The position numbers and the translations under genes are program-made. A stretch of 64,000 bases of DNA from Dokdonia donghaensis DSW-1 (lineage in GTDB: Bacteria; Bacteroidota; Bacteroidia; Flavobacteriales; Flavobacteriaceae), in assembly GCF_001653755.1 (NCBI RefSeq), contig NZ_CP015125.1:618001-682000 (forward strand). Direction: 5' to 3'. This document shows positions 52,193 to 59,719 of this stretch, in pieces. Within the stretch, counting starts at the first letter, position 1. Each line of letters opens with the position of its first letter. Under the pieces are notes generated by a model that was given only the letters and a program-made list of their open reading frames with translations, had not been told where the DNA came from and searched no databases.

Positions 52193-52613
52193 TCTTTTTG
52201 AGGTTATAAGACACATCTGTAAGTGAGGTGTCTACTATGAATTTATTGGTAAGGAACTTACGACCTAGAAGTACAGGAAATCGCATATCTTCCCTAGAGG
52301 TTAGGGTGAGTGATATTTTATATGTTTTTCCATATACGGTAATCTTGCTTTGCACCTCATAACGATACTGTATCTCTCCATTACTACTGCGCACCGCAGC
52401 AATATCATAATCGCTAAAAGTCATCACTTGCCCGTTATATAAAGGGTGCTTTTTATCAAAAAATGTACAAATAAGGTTATCCTTCTCTTCCACAATGTTA
52501 TGACAGTGTATGGATGAGGTATAAGCTCCCGTATCAACCTTTACATCGATATCTTGAAGTCCCAATTCTGGAAAGTCTACTTTGTCTGTGCGACCTATTA
52601 TACGTTTTGGCAT
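52167..52613 (-). CDS. RimB-like retropepsin-type aspartic protease
   Basis: A 148-residue PF05618-type protein with a retropepsin-like fold. The catalytic Asp is in VKVDTGAYTSSIHCHNI near residue 27, and the C-terminal part has REDMRFPVLLGRKFLTNKFIVD, as in RimB, which cuts added glutamates from S6. The annotation as a zinc protease in older records is probably wrong because of the DTGA motif. It is the first gene of the rimB-rimK-aspartoacylase group and shares 26 bases with rimK. Confidence 0.85.
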   Translation of the reverse strand: MPKRIIGRTDKVDFPELGLQDIDVKVDTGAYTSSIHCHNIVEEKDNLICTFFDKKHPLYNGQVMTFSDYDIAAVRSSNGEIQYRYEVQSKITVYGKTYKISLTLTSREDMRFPVLLGRKFLTNKFIVDTSLTDVSYNLKKNESKNFIS

Positions 52614-52672
52614 ATGATAGCAAGGTATAAAATATGCGCTTTCTTTAAGTAGATTTTAACGTGATTTTTTAT

Positions 52673-52686
52673 GCTTTCGCGAAAGC
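52673..52686. repeat. Iterated palindrome upstream of uvrC
   Basis: Perfect core 30 bases before the uvrC start. An in-frame upstream ATG at 52671 would translate it as LSRKR, but that start is rejected. Confidence 0.92.
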
Positions 52687-52704
52687 GTAATACCAATCAT
52701 ATAC

Positions 52705-52712
52705 TATCTTTG
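52705..52712 (+). promoter_or_regulatory. Possible -7 element (TATCTTTG) before uvrC
   Basis: Exact TANNTTTG match that ends only three bases before the uvrC ATG, so a leaderless message would be needed. No TTG partner. Confidence 0.25.
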
Positions 52713-52715
52713 GGT

Positions 52716-54512
52716 ATGCCTGCTGCTCCAATAGAACTTCAACTCAAGACCCTCCCCACCAGCCCGGGGATATACCAATATTACGATAAGAATGAAAAAC
52801 TACTATACGTAGGTAAGGCAAAAAATCTCAAAAAACGTGTGTTATCTTATTTTAACAAAACACACGATAACGGGCGTATACGTACAATGGTGAAAAAAAT
52901 TTACGAGATGAAACACATCGTCGTAGAGACCGAAACAGATGCGCTCCTTCTGGAAAATAGCCTCATAAAAGAGTACCAACCGCGATATAATGTCTTGCTT
53001 AAAGATGATAAAAGTTACCCGTGGATTTGTATTAAAAATGAGCGCTTCCCAAGGGTGTTCCCTACGCGTAGATTAATTAAGGATGGTAGCGAGTACTTTG
53101 GCCCATACACGAGTATGAAAACGGTGCGTACACTTCTAGATTTAATAAAAAATCTTTACAAATTGCGCACCTGTAACTATGACCTATCTAAAGAAAAAGT
53201 AGACGGTGGCAAATTTAAGGTTTGTCTTGAATATCACTTAGGTAATTGCGAGGGGCCCTGCGAAAACAAGCAGTCAGAGCAAGAATATCACGAGCATATA
53301 GAGCACATACGACAGATTGTGAAGGGAGATTTTAAGGACTCTCTGGCTCGCTTTCGCGAAAAAATGAAAGCCCACGCCGAAGCAATGGAGTTTGAAGATG
53401 CACAACTTATTAAAGAAAAACTTGATATACTAGAAGGTTACCAGTCTAAGAGTACGGTTGTAAACCCAAAAATTAGTAATGTAGATGTATTCTCAATCAT
53501 AAGTGATGAAGGCTACGGCTATGTAAACTTCTTACAGATAAGCCACGGTGCTATTATAAAATCACACACCTTAGAACTCAAAAAACAACTAGACGAAACA
53601 GATAAAGAACTGCTAGAGCTAGGTATTATAGAAATACAACAACGTTTTGATCATAACTCAAAAGAGATATATGTGCCATTTCCGGTAGACCTTGGCTCTA
53701 GATTTAAAATCACTGTGCCTAAGCTAGGAGACAAAAAACGCATACTAGAACTCTCTGAGCGTAACGCAAAATACTACCGTATGGAGCGTTTTAAACAAAC
53801 TAAAATTGTAGATCCAGATCGCCATACTAATAGAATTATGGCACAAATGAAAGTAGACCTACGACTTAGTGAAGAGCCTAGACACATAGAGTGTTTTGAC
53901 AACTCAAACATACAGGGTACAAACCCAGTTGCCGCTTGCGTGGTGTTTAAAAACGGTAAACCCAGTAAAAGTGACTACCGTAAGTTTAATATAAAAACTG
54001 TCGAGGGTCCAGATGATTTTGCAAGTATGGAGGAGGTTGTATTTAGAAGGTATAAACGCTTGCTTAATGAAGGAGAACCACTACCTCAACTCATTATTGT
54101 AGATGGTGGTAAAGGACAACTATCAAGCGGCGTAAAAGCACTAGATGACTTAGGGCTGCGTGGTAAGATTGCAATTATAGGTATAGCAAAGAGGCTTGAA
54201 GAACTGTTTTATCCTGGTGACAGTATCCCGCTATATCTTGATAAAAAAAGTGAGACCCTTAAAATCATACAACACTTACGCAACGAGGCTCACCGTTTTG
54301 GTATCACCTTTCACCGCAACCAGCGTAGTAATGCTGCACTAGGGACAGAACTAGATACCATAAAAGGTATAGGTGAAAAAACTATCGTAGATTTACTTAA
54401 ACATTATAGATCTGTTTCAAAAGTAAAAACTGCTTCAAAAAAGAGTCTTACAGAGGTGATAGGGCCAGCAAAAGCAACAATTATCTATAACCACTATCAC
54501 GTAAAACAATGA
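52716..54512 (+). CDS. uvrC: Excinuclease ABC subunit C
   Basis: Makes both DNA cuts in nucleotide excision repair. The start at MPAAPIELQLKTLPTSPGIY is chosen because it aligns with UvrC N-termini; 15 extra codons upstream come from the palindrome and spacer. The 598 residues have the GIY-YIG domain (PGIYQYYDKNEKLLYVGKAKNLKKRV, then LLENSLIKEYQPRYNVLLKDDKSYP) and a UvrB-binding helix pair near 200-240. The C-terminal RNase H-like domain has IECFDNSNIQGTNPVA, and HhH motifs end the protein. A degenerate palindrome (53350-53361) encodes RFREK. Confidence 0.96.
   Translation: MPAAPIELQLKTLPTSPGIYQYYDKNEKLLYVGKAKNLKKRVLSYFNKTHDNGRIRTMVKKIYEMKHIVVETETDALLLENSLIKEYQPRYNVLLKDDKSYPWICIKNERFPRVFPTRRLIKDGSEYFGPYTSMKTVRTLLDLIKNLYKLRTCNYDLSKEKVDGGKFKVCLEYHLGNCEGPCENKQSEQEYHEHIEHIRQIVKGDFKDSLARFREKMKAHAEAMEFEDAQLIKEKLDILEGYQSKSTVVNPKISNVDVFSIISDEGYGYVNFLQISHGAIIKSHTLELKKQLDETDKELLELGIIEIQQRFDHNSKEIYVPFPVDLGSRFKITVPKLGDKKRILELSERNAKYYRMERFKQTKIVDPDRHTNRIMAQMKVDLRLSEEPRHIECFDNSNIQGTNPVAACVVFKNGKPSKSDYRKFNIKTVEGPDDFASMEEVVFRRYKRLLNEGEPLPQLIIVDGGKGQLSSGVKALDDLGLRGKIAIIGIAKRLEELFYPGDSIPLYLDKKSETLKIIQHLRNEAHRFGITFHRNQRSNAALGTELDTIKGIGEKTIVDLLKHYRSVSKVKTASKKSLTEVIGPAKATIIYNHYHVKQ
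53350..53362. repeat. Degenerate iterated palindrome, coding copy (RFRE)
   Basis: GCTTTCGCGAAAA in uvrC, the right arm lost its last GC; read as Arg-Phe-Arg-Glu. Confidence 0.65.
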
Positions 54513-56740
54513 GAAAACTCCTCCTCATCGCAATAACGCTACTCGCCATACCTATCTATGCGCAAGATGTGCCAGAAGGTGATGTAAAAGTAGGTCTTGT
54601 GTTAAGCGGTGGCGGTGCAAAAGGACTTGCTCATATAGGTGTTCTTAAAGCTATAGAAGATGCAGGTGTGCGTATAGATTATATTGCCGGTACAAGTATG
54701 GGAGCCATCGTAGGTGGTCTTTATGCATCAGGCTATAGTGCTCAACAACTAGATTCTATTTTTACGGCGGTAAATTTTGATAATATCATTCAAGATAATT
54801 TACCTCGTAGAGCAAAAACTCCTTATGAGCGTCACGATGATGAGCGATATGCCATCACCCTCCCTTTTGACAATTTTAAGGTCTCCCTACCTAGCTCACT
54901 TAGTAAGGGACAAAACACCTATAACCTTCTCGTAAAGAACCTTGATCACGTGTCTGACCTTACAGATTTTAGTAAACTGTCCATTCCCTTTTTGTGTATC
55001 GCTACAGATGTAGAAAATGGAGAACAAGTAGTTTTAGAAGAAGGTTACCTACCAGAAGCCCTAGGTGCTAGTGGGGCTTTACCATCGCTTTTTAGCCCTG
55101 TAATGCTTGATGATAAACTCCTCATAGATGGTGGTGTGGTAAATAATTATCCGGTAAAGGAGTTACGTGATAAAGGGATGGAGATTATCATAGGAGTAGA
55201 TGTACAAGATACCTTGCGGGGTAGAGATCACCTCAAATCTGCCACAGAGGTACTCTTACAGATTAATAACTATCGCACTGCAAAAGCGATGGAAACAAAA
55301 AAGAAGGACACAGATGTTTATATAAGACCCGCCATAGATGACTATTCTGTGGTCTCTTTTGATCAAGGTCGTGAGATAATAAACCTAGGGGAGACTAAGG
55401 CAAAGGAGCAGTTTCAAACTTTACAAGCTATAGGGATGAGGCAAAAACCGCTTTCGCGAAAGCGTGTTTCACCCACCATAAAAGATTCTATACAAATTGC
55501 TACCGTTAGTATTACTGGTAATGAAAAATACACACGTGCTTATGTACTGGGAAAACTTAAGCTCACACCACCGGTTAAAATTTCTTATGAAGATTTTTAT
55601 AATGGATTAAATAACCTCTCTGCAACCGAAAATTTTGAAAAGATAGGCCACCGCTTACAAAATGTAGCTGGTGAAAAAGTATTGCACTTAGAGCTTCAAG
55701 AGTCAAAAAGCACACAATCATTGCGCCTTGCGTTACACTATGATGATTTATATAGAACTGCGGGCCTTGTGAATTTTACAAAAAAAAGAGTTCTGTTTAA
55801 AAATGACGTTGCCTCTTTTGATCTTATACTGGGTGACAACATCCGGTATAATTTTGATTACTATATAGACAAAGGTTTTTACTGGAGCGTAGGTCTTAAA
55901 TCTTCATACACCTCTTTTGAAAAAGGCGTAAATGCCCAACTTTTTGATGCCACAGATGGGGTTTCTCTCGAAGGTATAAATCGTGTTAACCTAGGCTATC
56001 AAGATGTATCAAATAGGATATATTTACAAACCATTCTTGCAAAACAATTTTCTTTTAATATAGGTGTACAGCATAAGTTTCTTGATGTAGAAACAGAGAC
56101 TGTACTACCTACTACAGAGGGAGAAACCGCTGTAATCTTTGAGAAAAGTCATATGGGTGGTGCCTATTCTCAACTCAAATATGACTCGCTTGATAACAAG
56201 TATTTCCCAAACTCTGGAGTACTATTTGATGCAGATTTTGATGTATATTTATTCTCTTCAGACTATAATAATAACTTTAGTGAGTTTGGAATTGCAAATG
56301 CAAGATTTATGTATGCTGCAAGCATTTCAGACCGTATTACTACAACTATCGAAACAGCTGGAGGGTTTAAAATAGGTGGTGCAGACACAAGATCGCTAGA
56401 TTTTGTACTAGGGGGTTACGGTGCAAAGCGTGTAAATAATATCGTTCCTTTCTTAGGATACGATTACTTAAGCATACTAGGCGACAGTTATGTTAAGGCC
56501 ACATTTGACATAGATTATGAGATTTTCCCAAAAAATCATATTAATGTTTCTGCAAATTTTGCAAATGTAGGGTACGACCTTTTTAATAGCACTAAGTCGT
56601 GGTTACCCCCACCAGAGTATTCTGGATACTCCTTAGGTTATGGCGCAGAGACGCTTCTAGGACCTATAATTATAAAGTATACTTACAGTCCAGAAATAAA
56701 GAGTAGTGAGTGGTTTATTAATCTTGGTTTTGAATTTTAA
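54509..56740 (+). CDS. Patatin-like phospholipase fused to Omp85-type barrel
   Basis: A 743-residue outer-membrane protein similar to PlpD-type Vd secretion proteins. A signal peptide (about 1-18) precedes a patatin lipase domain (about 28-300) with oxyanion loop LVLSGGGAKGLAHIG, nucleophile Ser in GTSMGA near residue 65, and catalytic Asp in DGGVVNNYPV near 210. A POTRA-like segment (about 325-405) follows, starting IATVSITGNEKYTRAYV. The last 340 residues are strands ending in ...INLGFEF with a terminal aromatic, as in Omp85 barrels. Its ATG overlaps the uvrC stop by four bases. A palindrome copy (55450-55463) encodes LSRKR in the linker. Confidence 0.93.
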   Translation: MRKLLLIAITLLAIPIYAQDVPEGDVKVGLVLSGGGAKGLAHIGVLKAIEDAGVRIDYIAGTSMGAIVGGLYASGYSAQQLDSIFTAVNFDNIIQDNLPRRAKTPYERHDDERYAITLPFDNFKVSLPSSLSKGQNTYNLLVKNLDHVSDLTDFSKLSIPFLCIATDVENGEQVVLEEGYLPEALGASGALPSLFSPVMLDDKLLIDGGVVNNYPVKELRDKGMEIIIGVDVQDTLRGRDHLKSATEVLLQINNYRTAKAMETKKKDTDVYIRPAIDDYSVVSFDQGREIINLGETKAKEQFQTLQAIGMRQKPLSRKRVSPTIKDSIQIATVSITGNEKYTRAYVLGKLKLTPPVKISYEDFYNGLNNLSATENFEKIGHRLQNVAGEKVLHLELQESKSTQSLRLALHYDDLYRTAGLVNFTKKRVLFKNDVASFDLILGDNIRYNFDYYIDKGFYWSVGLKSSYTSFEKGVNAQLFDATDGVSLEGINRVNLGYQDVSNRIYLQTILAKQFSFNIGVQHKFLDVETETVLPTTEGETAVIFEKSHMGGAYSQLKYDSLDNKYFPNSGVLFDADFDVYLFSSDYNNNFSEFGIANARFMYAASISDRITTTIETAGGFKIGGADTRSLDFVLGGYGAKRVNNIVPFLGYDYLSILGDSYVKATFDIDYEIFPKNHINVSANFANVGYDLFNSTKSWLPPPEYSGYSLGYGAETLLGPIIIKYTYSPEIKSSEWFINLGFEF
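55450..55463. repeat. Iterated palindrome, coding copy (LSRKR)
   Basis: Perfect core in the linker between the patatin and POTRA parts; read as Pro-Leu-Ser-Arg-Lys-Arg. Confidence 0.93.
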
Positions 56741-56871
56741 ATCGTGCTAAGACAATAATAGCAAGGGCTAAGCGTTGTCGCACATTTATCATTTTTTTAA
56801 CGATAGTGTGGTAATTTGTGGCACGTATCGTGGTTTCTCTTGATACATTGTTTAACTCAAAATCATCAATT

Positions 56872-57639
56872 ATGAAAAACCACATCATCGCACTTTCCCT
56901 TGTTCTTGCTGCATCTTTCTCTAGCTGTAATTCTAAAACAGACATAGAAGAAGCACAAACTAATAGTAACCTCGCCGCAATTATAAATCCCAGCGAGAAG
57001 GCCACTGAAACTAATTATTATGTGACTGCAAGCTCTGGTTTATCTCTGCGCTCTGGTACTAATCTCAAGTCAAAAAAGCTGCTCGTACTTCCTTATGGTG
57101 CTCAAGTAAAGCATTTAAGTTCTCCAGAGCATACAGCTATGACACTAGGTGGCATTACGGGAGAAATGATTGAAGTAAGTTATCAAGGAGCTACTGGCTT
57201 TGCCTTTAGCGGGTATCTCACTACACTAGCACCACCTCAACCTAGTGAGACTATAAAAGATTATGCAAAACGCATAAGCACAACTGAGCACAAGGTAGAT
57301 GTAATTACAAAAGCCCATAATAAAGGAGAAGATTACGGTATGACTACCTCAATAGAACTTCCAGCAAGAGACTGGAAAGAAACCTATAAGATAGCACAGC
57401 GCCTCTTTAACTTACCAAAAAGTATTCAGCCCGATTTTAACACCAAGGGTACAGTAACAATTTTAAATAAAGAAAAGAGGGAACGAACACTTACAGATGA
57501 ACTTACACTTAATGTAAGCTCAAAAGGAGAATTACAGAACCTATCTTATGCATATAAGCTTAAAAACTATAAGCGCACAGTGATAATAACTAAAACAAAA
57601 AATGGCTTTCTCATTACTGAGGTAGAAGAGTCAAAGTAA
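56872..57639 (+). CDS. SH3-domain lipoprotein
   Basis: A 255-residue putative outer- or inner-membrane lipoprotein. I start at MKNHIIALSLVLAASFSSC, giving a lipobox with Cys in SSCNSK; an upstream GTG start is rejected. A bacterial SH3-like domain (about 50-125) has YYVTASSGLSLRSGTN and TGFAFSGYL, which often binds peptidoglycan. The remaining residues are beta-rich, unassigned, and end in a segment with YKRTVIITKTKNG. Role unknown. A terminator follows. Confidence 0.78.
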   Translation: MKNHIIALSLVLAASFSSCNSKTDIEEAQTNSNLAAIINPSEKATETNYYVTASSGLSLRSGTNLKSKKLLVLPYGAQVKHLSSPEHTAMTLGGITGEMIEVSYQGATGFAFSGYLTTLAPPQPSETIKDYAKRISTTEHKVDVITKAHNKGEDYGMTTSIELPARDWKETYKIAQRLFNLPKSIQPDFNTKGTVTILNKEKRERTLTDELTLNVSSKGELQNLSYAYKLKNYKRTVIITKTKNGFLITEVEESK

Positions 57640-57661
57640 AATCTTGTTGTCCATATTGATT

Positions 57662-57693
57662 AAAAAAGGAGCTTTAAAAGCTCCTTTTTTTTA
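57662..57693. terminator. Bidirectional terminator between the SH3 lipoprotein and pyk
   Basis: Stem AAAAAAGGAGCTTT (57662-57675) with AAAGCTCCTTTTTT (57677-57690), then T run. It serves the plus-strand lipoprotein gene and, reversed, the minus-strand pyk gene, whose stop is 20 bases away. Confidence 0.9.
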
Positions 57694-57712
57694 TTCTATA
57701 ATTTCAACTGTT

Positions 57713-59140
57713 CTACACTTCAGAAACTCGTAGTGTGTTTACCATTCCTTTTTCTAGTAGTGGCATTGCTACAAGATTAATGAGCATATCTCCCTTATCT
57801 ACTAGTTCTGTGTTTAAGGCAAGCTGTCTTATATCTTCTACAGTTTCATCTGTGCTTACAAACTTGTCATAAAATAATGCTTTTACCCCCCAAAGCAAGT
57901 TGAGTTGTGTAAGTATGCGCTTGTTAGATGTAAAAACAAGTATATGTGAAGACGGTCTCCACGCCGAAATTTGGAAAGCAGTATACCCACTATTAGTAAG
58001 TGTTGTAATCGCTTTTGCATCTATTTCATCTGCCATATGAGCAGCGTGATAACATATTGCTTTTGTAATGTAACGTTTAGTCTTAATGTGTGGTGGTGCT
58101 TGTGGCACTTTTATTAAGTCTGAATCTTCTACATTACGACATATAGATGCCATCTTTTGTATCACTTGTACTGGGTACTTCCCTACAGATGTCTCTCCAG
58201 ATAGCATCACTGCATCTGCTCCATCCATTACAGAGTTTGCTACGTCATTTACCTCTGCACGAGTAGGTGTGAGACTAGAGATCATAGTTTCCATCATCTG
58301 GGTTGCTATGATTACTGGTATCCTTGCCTTTTTTGCCCTTAGTACTAATTGCTTTTGTACAAGTGGTACTTCGTGTGCTGGTATCTCTACTCCTAGATCG
58401 CCACGAGCAACCATAAGAGCATCACAATAAGCCACGATCTTATCTATATTTTCTACAGCCTCTGGCTTCTCTATTTTTGCAATAATAGGCACTTTATGAT
58501 CTGAGTGCTCTTTGATAAGTTTTTGTAATTGCTGTAAATCTTCGGCGTGACGTACAAAAGAAAGTGCCATCCAGTCTACTTTAAGCCCTAGCGCAAAAAT
58601 GGCATCTTTTACATCCTTTTTTGTAAGTGCTGGTAATGATATATCTGTATTAGGAAGATTTACTCCTTTTTTAGAACGTAGCGGTCCTCCCTGTATAACT
58701 TTTGCTTCGACCTCAGTTTTTCCATCTGTCTTTACAACTTCAAACATTAGTTTTCCATCATCAAGCAATATGCGTTCACCAGGTTTAACATCTCTAGGGA
58801 ACTGCTTATAGTTCATATAAACGCGTTCCTTTGTTCCTTCAAACTCCTTTTCGGTTGAGAAGGTAATGATGTCTCCCGGGTTTACGATTACCTCTTCTTT
58901 CATTTTACCTACTCTAAGCTTTGGACCTTGTAGGTCTGCAAGTATAGAGGTGTTAAATCCAGTTTCTTCACTGAGCTCACGTATCATTGCAACGCGCTCC
59001 TTAACGTCTTCATAATCTGCGTGCGAAAAATTGATACGGAAAACGTCTACCCCGGCATTCATCATATCGAGTAAAACTTCTCTCTTACTAGTTGCTGGCC
59101 CTAGCGTAGCAACAATTTTGGTTTTTTTTCTTTTCGACAT
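57713..59140 (-). CDS. pyk: Pyruvate kinase
   Basis: Transfers phosphate from phosphoenolpyruvate to ADP at the end of glycolysis. The 475 residues start with TKIVATLGPATS and include FRINFSHADYEDV, ADLQGPKLRVG, the catalytic IIAKIEKPEAVENID near 222, and MVARGDLGVEIP. The substrate site is IATQMMETMISSLTPTRAEV near 280, with its Mg2+ and K+ ligands. A C-terminal allosteric domain is present. Its ATG overlaps the stop of the IPExxxVDY gene by one base, an arrangement widely kept in flavobacteria. Confidence 0.97.
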   Translation of the reverse strand: MSKRKKTKIVATLGPATSKREVLLDMMNAGVDVFRINFSHADYEDVKERVAMIRELSEETGFNTSILADLQGPKLRVGKMKEEVIVNPGDIITFSTEKEFEGTKERVYMNYKQFPRDVKPGERILLDDGKLMFEVVKTDGKTEVEAKVIQGGPLRSKKGVNLPNTDISLPALTKKDVKDAIFALGLKVDWMALSFVRHAEDLQQLQKLIKEHSDHKVPIIAKIEKPEAVENIDKIVAYCDALMVARGDLGVEIPAHEVPLVQKQLVLRAKKARIPVIIATQMMETMISSLTPTRAEVNDVANSVMDGADAVMLSGETSVGKYPVQVIQKMASICRNVEDSDLIKVPQAPPHIKTKRYITKAICYHAAHMADEIDAKAITTLTNSGYTAFQISAWRPSSHILVFTSNKRILTQLNLLWGVKALFYDKFVSTDETVEDIRQLALNTELVDKGDMLINLVAMPLLEKGMVNTLRVSEV

Positions 59141-59622
59141 TATTCAAAAATTAAGTGTTCTTTATTCTTTAGTGCGTTTACGTCTACGTCATATGCCGTA
59201 ACGATTTGCGGTATTTGATTTAAGGTTTTTAAGGTTTTTGCTTTCGCGAAAGCGTTACCATCCTCAATAACTTTTATAAAATAGTCTACTTGTTGTAGTT
59301 CTGGTATAAAATAAGCCGTTTTAAGGCTTTGTTGTGCTTCAAATAGCCCTGTGGAGACCTCTGAATTTATGGCCACCTTAGACTTGTTTGAAAACACGTA
59401 GTAGTCTATATACTGTTGCTTATCATTAAATTCAAAACAAGGATATCTTGTTGTGCTATCATATTGTGTTAATAAGAGGTCTTCGCGGGTTCTGGATAAG
59501 CGAACTTCTAAATTTTTATTAAGTAAATATGCTAGATAATAGGGCTCTAATGAACCGTGTATGGCTATGAGTGTGAAGTCATAACCAATGGAATCTTCTA
59601 AAAGAATTTTATACATTCCCAT
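59140..59622 (-). CDS. IPExxxVDY-family protein
   Basis: A protein of about 160 residues with the Bacteroidota family signature IPELQQVDY near residue 111 (the name comes from this motif). It usually sits next to pyk or rnc in flavobacteria. I place the start at MGMYKILLEDSI; 12 upstream codons are hydrophobic but improbable. The function is unknown. A palindrome copy (59240-59253) encodes AFAKA near the C-terminus, close to where other copies disrupt loops. Its stop overlaps pyk by one base. Confidence 0.82.
   Translation of the reverse strand: MGMYKILLEDSIGYDFTLIAIHGSLEPYYLAYLLNKNLEVRLSRTREDLLLTQYDSTTRYPCFEFNDKQQYIDYYVFSNKSKVAINSEVSTGLFEAQQSLKTAYFIPELQQVDYFIKVIEDGNAFAKAKTLKTLNQIPQIVTAYDVDVNALKNKEHLIFE
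59240..59253. repeat. Iterated palindrome, coding copy (AFAKA)
   Basis: Perfect core inside the IPExxxVDY gene; read as Ala-Phe-Ala-Lys-Ala. Confidence 0.93.
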
Positions 59623-59719
59623 AGTGATAAAGCAAGTGAGAAAGATACAAAGAAGCATCTAAAGCAAGTGGGGGGATATGTAAAACTTACGTAAACGTTT
59701 TCGTTAAATTGGGTGTTTT

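Noticed and set aside
52671..52715. Upstream start of uvrC at 52671
   Set aside because: The extra 15 residues are translated palindrome and spacer and do not match UvrC N-termini.
1485..59253. Palindrome copies as REP elements with a RAYT transposase, or as a CRISPR array
   Set aside because: Spacing is kilobases, flanks are unrelated, there is no REP head-tail structure, and no transposase or cas gene is present in the window.
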